From positions 124,001 through 188,000 of the forward strand of contig CANNFD010000005.1 of NCBI GenBank assembly GCA_947503885.1: a DNA stretch of 64,000 bases, written 5' to 3'. Positions 60,023-64,000 of the stretch are shown piece by piece. A model generated the notes under the pieces. It had not been told where the DNA came from. It ran no database searches and saw only the letters and a list, made by a program, of their open reading frames with translations. The stretch's first letter is position 1. Every line of letters begins with the position of its first letter. The position numbers and the translations under genes were made by a program. Origin of the DNA: an uncultured Olleya sp. (GTDB taxonomy: Bacteria; Bacteroidota; Bacteroidia; Flavobacteriales; Flavobacteriaceae).

Positions 60023-63000
60023 TTTCTTCTTTTTGTTCTTTAATAGCGCGTTCTACTTCTTCTTTAGTTATTTGGCTACCGGTAATTAACCACTTTGTGT
60101 TTTTCTTAAAACTATTACTAAACGATAAAAATAAAGGTAATACCAGTAAGGTTAAGATTGTCGCATAAGCAATACCAAATGATATTGAAATAGCCATAGG
60201 TTTTAAAAACTGAGCTTGTCTACTTTTTTCTAAAAGTAGTGGTGCTAAACCTGCTACTGTTGTTAATGAGGTAAGGAATATGGCTCTAAAACGAGATTTT
60301 CCTGCTTCAGATAAAGCCAGATCAAATGTCATTCCTTCTTTTAAATTATTATTAAATCTACCTATTAACACTAATCCATCATTAACCATAATACCTATTA
60401 AAGCAATAATTCCTAATAGTGACAAAATATTTACCGGAAATCCTAATAACCAGTGTCCCCAAGCAATTGCTGTTAAACTAAAAGGAATTAACAACATTAA
60501 TAATAACGGTTGAGAGTAACTTCTAAAAGTAAATGCAATAGTGATATAAATTAGTAATAAAATAATACCTCCTGCTAATTGTAATGACCCTATTAGTTTT
60601 CCAGCTTCACGATTTTGACCTTCGAATGATGCTGTAATTGTTGGGTATTTAGATTGTAATTGCGGAATAAAGCTAGTACGGATATCCTCTGTAATATCTG
60701 TCGCACTTGTGCTTGGGTCTTTTAAATCTGCAAATACTTGGATTTCTCTTTGACCTTCTAAGTGATTGATAGCAACTTCCCCTCTAACAATGCTATAGCT
60801 TGCTATATCTTTTAAAGTTACGCGGTTTCCTGTTGGTGTGATGATACGCATATCATCTAAGTCGTTAATAGAGTTTCTGTTTTCTCTATCGTATCGTACC
60901 CAAACTCTGATTTCGTCTTGTCCTCGCTGAAAACGTTGTGCTTGCGCACCAAAAAAACCGGCTCTAACTTGACTCATTACTGTTCTTAAATCTAAGCCCA
61001 ATAAATAAGCACTTTCTTTTAGCTCTAATCTAATTTCTTTAATTCCGACAGGATCGTTATCTGCAATATCTTTAAGCAATGGGTTAGATTCTAAATAACT
61101 TTTAAGCTCTTTTTTAGAGGCTTTTAATTCGTCAATATTATTACTTAATAAAGAAACCGATACTGGACTACCACCAAAATTACCACCTGAACCATAAATT
61201 AACCGCTCTGTTCCTATTACTGGACCAACTAACTCTTGCAATCTATTAGTTACTAAAAAAGCTTGTATAGCGTCCGGACGTTCTTCTCCTGGTAATAAGT
61301 TTATTCTTAATGTTGCACTAGAGCTGCTATTAATGTTAATTATTGTGTTTTCAAATAATTGTTTTCCTGTACCTTTTAAATATTTTTCGGTAAGCTCTTT
61401 ATTAACAATAAAAGATTTTTCTTCTATCATGGATATAATAGAGTCTGTTATTTTAACATTTGTCCCTGCAGGCATGACCAGCTCTATATTAGCTGCATCA
61501 CTTGCTATTCTTGGAAAAAAAGCTGTGTTGATTATTCCTCCTCTTAAAGATCCAAATGTTAAAACAAATAATGCTACAAAAAATCCGAAGGAAAATAATT
61601 TATATTTAAGTACAAAGTCTAGTGTTGGAGCATAAACAGTATCCCTTAAAAACTTCATAAATTTATCTCCTGCTCTATTTACACCTCGCATAAGATGAAA
61701 AAAGCGTTTAAGTTTTGAAGGATTTTCTTCTTGTTTTTGTGGTCTTAACGCTTTAGAGTGCGCTAAATGGGCAGGCAATATTATAAGTGCTTCAATTAAA
61801 GAAACTAAAAGTGTTAAAATTACAATTACAGAAACTTCACCAAAAAACTCACCTATTCTACTATCTAAAAAGAAAAATAATGAGAAGGCTAAAATTGTTG
61901 TAATAATAGCAGAAACAACAGGAGGTATTACTTCCATCGTTCCATCTATGGCTGCCTGTTTTGGTGTTTTTCCTTTTTCGTAATGTTGGTAAATATTTTC
62001 TGCAATAACAATACCATCATCTACTAGAATACCAATTACAATAATCATCCCGAAAAGAGATAAAACATTTATAGTGACATCAAACTGTCCTGCAAAAATA
62101 AACATCCCTAAAAAAGAAATTGGTAAACCAAAAGCCACCCAGAACGCTAATCTTGTGTTTAAAAACAGAGATAAAAAAAGTAGTACTAATAAAATCCCTG
62201 CAGCTGCATTTTCTAACAATAACTGTGTACGCTGATTAAGTGTAATAGAAAGATCACGCACCACATCTAGTCTAACATTAGTGTTTTTTTGATTGTAAGT
62301 TTCTATGTATGCTTTTACATTATCTGCAGAAGTAATTAAGTCTTCATTATTAGTACTTGTAATACTAATATCTAAAGATAAATCTTGATTAAAATAAGTT
62401 GCATTTGGTGTTTCAGAAAAACGATCCTTTACTGTTGCGACGTCTTTTAATCTAACTACTTTACCATCCGTGGATGCTTTTATAATAATATTAGATAAGT
62501 CATCTGCATAATACTCTCTGTTATTAGCCCTAATTAGATACTCTTCTGCATTTGTTTTAATGTTTCCTCCAGTAACTAATATGTTTGATGTGTTTACAGC
62601 ATTAGCAACATCGTTAAAAGTCAAATTATAAGCTAATAAATCTACTTCGTCAATAGCAATTTCTATCTCTTCTTCTGGATAACCAGAAATTTGTATTTGC
62701 GAAATACCTTCAATTGCACGTAAATCGTTTTCAACTTGTCTTCCTAATTGTTTTAATGTTGCTAACGGAATGTTTTTTCCGCTTAAAGCGAAAGAAATAG
62801 TTTCTCGTACAACTTCTCTTTTAGAAACCACTAGAGGTTCCATTCCTGTTGGAAAACTGGGCACCCTATCTACTGCATTTTTAACTTCAAGCAGCATAAA
62901 ATCTAGGTTTTCACCTTTTTCGATCTCTACTGTAATTGTACCACTATTTTCTCTAGAAACAGAAGTCACACGGTCTATCCCTTTTAAACCTTTTAAATTA

Positions 63001-63209
63001 TCTTCTATTTGAAGCACGATACCTTCCTCTATTTCTTGCGGAGATGCTCCAGGGTAAACAACGCTTACATTGATTATTTTAGATTCTGTTAGAGGAAAAA
63101 AGGAAGATTTAAGTGATCTAACCCCAACTATACCCAATAAAAAAAATGCAATGATAACGACATTAACCGCTACATGATACTTAATAAAATAACTAATTAT
63201 CTTTCTCAT
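60012..63209 (-). CDS. RND-family efflux transporter permease
   Basis: A 1065-residue inner-membrane transporter with the RND layout: helix 1 (VAVNVVIIAFFLLGIVGV), a large periplasmic loop (about 35-330), six helices including FGLPISFLGMFIFAG and GILVDDGIVIAENIYQHYE (motif with the paired Asp residues of helix 4), a second periplasmic loop (about 560-860) and six more helices with GIMVNDGLVLIGRFNNNLKE. HAE-type proton-driven pump; substrate range unknown. Stop overlaps the TolC gene by 11 bases; the start overlaps the adaptor stop (TAATG). Confidence 0.95.
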   Translation of the reverse strand: MRKIISYFIKYHVAVNVVIIAFFLLGIVGVRSLKSSFFPLTESKIINVSVVYPGASPQEIEEGIVLQIEDNLKGLKGIDRVTSVSRENSGTITVEIEKGENLDFMLLEVKNAVDRVPSFPTGMEPLVVSKREVVRETISFALSGKNIPLATLKQLGRQVENDLRAIEGISQIQISGYPEEEIEIAIDEVDLLAYNLTFNDVANAVNTSNILVTGGNIKTNAEEYLIRANNREYYADDLSNIIIKASTDGKVVRLKDVATVKDRFSETPNATYFNQDLSLDISITSTNNEDLITSADNVKAYIETYNQKNTNVRLDVVRDLSITLNQRTQLLLENAAAGILLVLLFLSLFLNTRLAFWVAFGLPISFLGMFIFAGQFDVTINVLSLFGMIIVIGILVDDGIVIAENIYQHYEKGKTPKQAAIDGTMEVIPPVVSAIITTILAFSLFFFLDSRIGEFFGEVSVIVILTLLVSLIEALIILPAHLAHSKALRPQKQEENPSKLKRFFHLMRGVNRAGDKFMKFLRDTVYAPTLDFVLKYKLFSFGFFVALFVLTFGSLRGGIINTAFFPRIASDAANIELVMPAGTNVKITDSIISMIEEKSFIVNKELTEKYLKGTGKQLFENTIININSSSSATLRINLLPGEERPDAIQAFLVTNRLQELVGPVIGTERLIYGSGGNFGGSPVSVSLLSNNIDELKASKKELKSYLESNPLLKDIADNDPVGIKEIRLELKESAYLLGLDLRTVMSQVRAGFFGAQAQRFQRGQDEIRVWVRYDRENRNSINDLDDMRIITPTGNRVTLKDIASYSIVRGEVAINHLEGQREIQVFADLKDPSTSATDITEDIRTSFIPQLQSKYPTITASFEGQNREAGKLIGSLQLAGGIILLLIYITIAFTFRSYSQPLLLMLLIPFSLTAIAWGHWLLGFPVNILSLLGIIALIGIMVNDGLVLIGRFNNNLKEGMTFDLALSEAGKSRFRAIFLTSLTTVAGLAPLLLEKSRQAQFLKPMAISISFGIAYATILTLLVLPLFLSFSNSFKKNTKWLITGSQITKEEVERAIKEQKEENEH

Positions 63210-64000
63210 TAGTTACTGGTTTTAGCCTCAATCGCCTCTTCAACATAAGGCTTAATAAGTAAACCTGCATAAGCGCCCGGTACTGCACGTTTTAAAATAA
63301 TAGTACCATTTGGCACATCTTTTATAACCACTTTAGTATCAGAAAAATGTACTGCTTTTACTGGTAAAACATCTAGTAAACTGTCTTTAACTACATAAAT
63401 CTCTTGATTATCAGTTAACAAGTTTCTATCAATCTCTATAGCATTATCAATGCTTTTTGCGTTTAAGTTAGCCTCTAAAAACATTCCTTCTTTAAGGTTA
63501 TCATCTTTAACTTCAATAAATGCAGTTATAGTTTGTGTTGCTGCATCAATGCTTCCGTTAACTCTAGATATCACACCATTGTAAGTTTCGGTTTTATCTA
63601 AATTAGTTAAGCTAACGGTTTCTCCTGCTTTTAAAATATCGGCAAAGCTTTCGCTAATTGCTACTTCCATTTCATAAATCGAAGGATTTATAAACTCTCC
63701 TAATTTTTGTCCATTTCTAATTAAAGAACCTTCTGTAACTAAAGCTTGGGTTAAAATCCCTGAAAAAGGTGCAGATATATTGTATTTTGATAAGCGTTGC
63801 TCTAAGTTTTTTACATTATAATAGTTTGTAACAATACCACGACCTGTAATAAAATAGTTTTCTTTATCCGAAGTCATTTCTGGCAACTTTGGAGTTGTTT
63901 TATTTAAATCGAAACCACTTAAATAGGTTTGCCACTTTTGAAATACATCTGGAAAATCTAAACGTAAATCTGGCATTATTGCAGCTATAGAATTATATAA
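63209..64000 (-). CDS. RND periplasmic adaptor (HlyD/MFP family), C-terminal part, cut by window end
   Basis: The frame is open through base 64000, so the N terminus with its signal peptide and first hairpin part lies outside. About 263 residues are visible: the distal lipoyl half (RLSKYNISAPFSGILTQALV, VTEGSLIRNGQKLGEFINPS), the beta-barrel domain (ESFADILKAGETVSLTNLDK) and membrane-proximal domain (FSDTKVVIKDVPNGTIILKR). Fits the membrane fusion protein joining the RND pump and TolC channel encoded downstream. Confidence 0.9.
   Translation of the reverse strand, partial: LYNSIAAIMPDLRLDFPDVFQKWQTYLSGFDLNKTTPKLPEMTSDKENYFITGRGIVTNYYNVKNLEQRLSKYNISAPFSGILTQALVTEGSLIRNGQKLGEFINPSIYEMEVAISESFADILKAGETVSLTNLDKTETYNGVISRVNGSIDAATQTITAFIEVKDDNLKEGMFLEANLNAKSIDNAIEIDRNLLTDNQEIYVVKDSLLDVLPVKAVHFSDTKVVIKDVPNGTIILKRAVPGAYAGLLIKPYVEEAIEAKTSN

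Overview
This window comes from an AT-rich Bacteroidota chromosome, most likely a member of the Flavobacteriaceae. The evidence is the gene content (GSCFA, DUF4230, DUF6503-like, DUF3127 and DUF3871 proteins, CarboxypepD_reg/beta-barrel outer-membrane protein, TPM/LemA cluster, lipoproteins with acidic residues after the lipid cysteine) and the repeated TAnnTTTG -7 promoter motif. No species can be named from the sequence alone.

Positions 1-12271: after a truncated methyltransferase and a lipoprotein, a plus-strand cluster encodes catabolism of kynurenine: kynureninase, kynurenine 3-monooxygenase, RidA-type 2-aminomuconate deaminase, 2-aminomuconate semialdehyde dehydrogenase, an SDR-like protein without the SDR catalytic Tyr/Lys, 3-hydroxyanthranilate dioxygenase and ACMS decarboxylase. 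Two unrelated-looking small/membrane proteins and several dispersed repeats lie between them. It is followed by a 43-residue membrane peptide, an O-methyltransferase and an overlapping HipA-like/DUF3037 pair. Tryptophan dioxygenase and the lower oxalocrotonate steps are absent from the window.

Positions 12274-38878: housekeeping and surface genes: flavoprotein monooxygenase, lipoprotein subtilase, TatA, a long aromatic amino acid hydroxylase, enoyl-CoA hydratase, rhodanese, GSCFA protein, AlaS, an M23 peptidase-MerR-LemA-TPM series, a large outer-membrane receptor, the GTPases Der and Era, a SPOUT RNA methyltransferase, a glutamate-synthase-like FMN protein, and a FUSC membrane protein whose reading frame begins without an ATG, GTG or TTG.

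Positions 38951-57321: an 18.4-kb integrative element inserted in the initiator tRNA gene. It is bounded by perfect 74-bp direct repeats covering nearly the whole tRNA. The intact tRNA-fMet is at the right end next to a tyrosine recombinase. The element core is integrase, a winged-helix protein, an AAA ATPase, DUF3871 and RadC; there are also two SSB-like DUF3127 proteins and two XRE regulators. The cargo is a tightly coupled five-gene operon: XRE regulator, SNF2/RapA-like ATPase, type III Mod-like methyltransferase, Res-like helicase-nuclease and Abi_2 HEPN protein. This is the best candidate for a composite, possibly undescribed defence system. A possible small RNA follows it. No relaxase, coupling protein, capsid or transposase is seen.

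Positions 57445-64000: chromosomal genes resume with a cysteine-rich CPXCG protein, a leucine-rich repeat protein and a TolC/RND/adaptor efflux operon cut by the window end.
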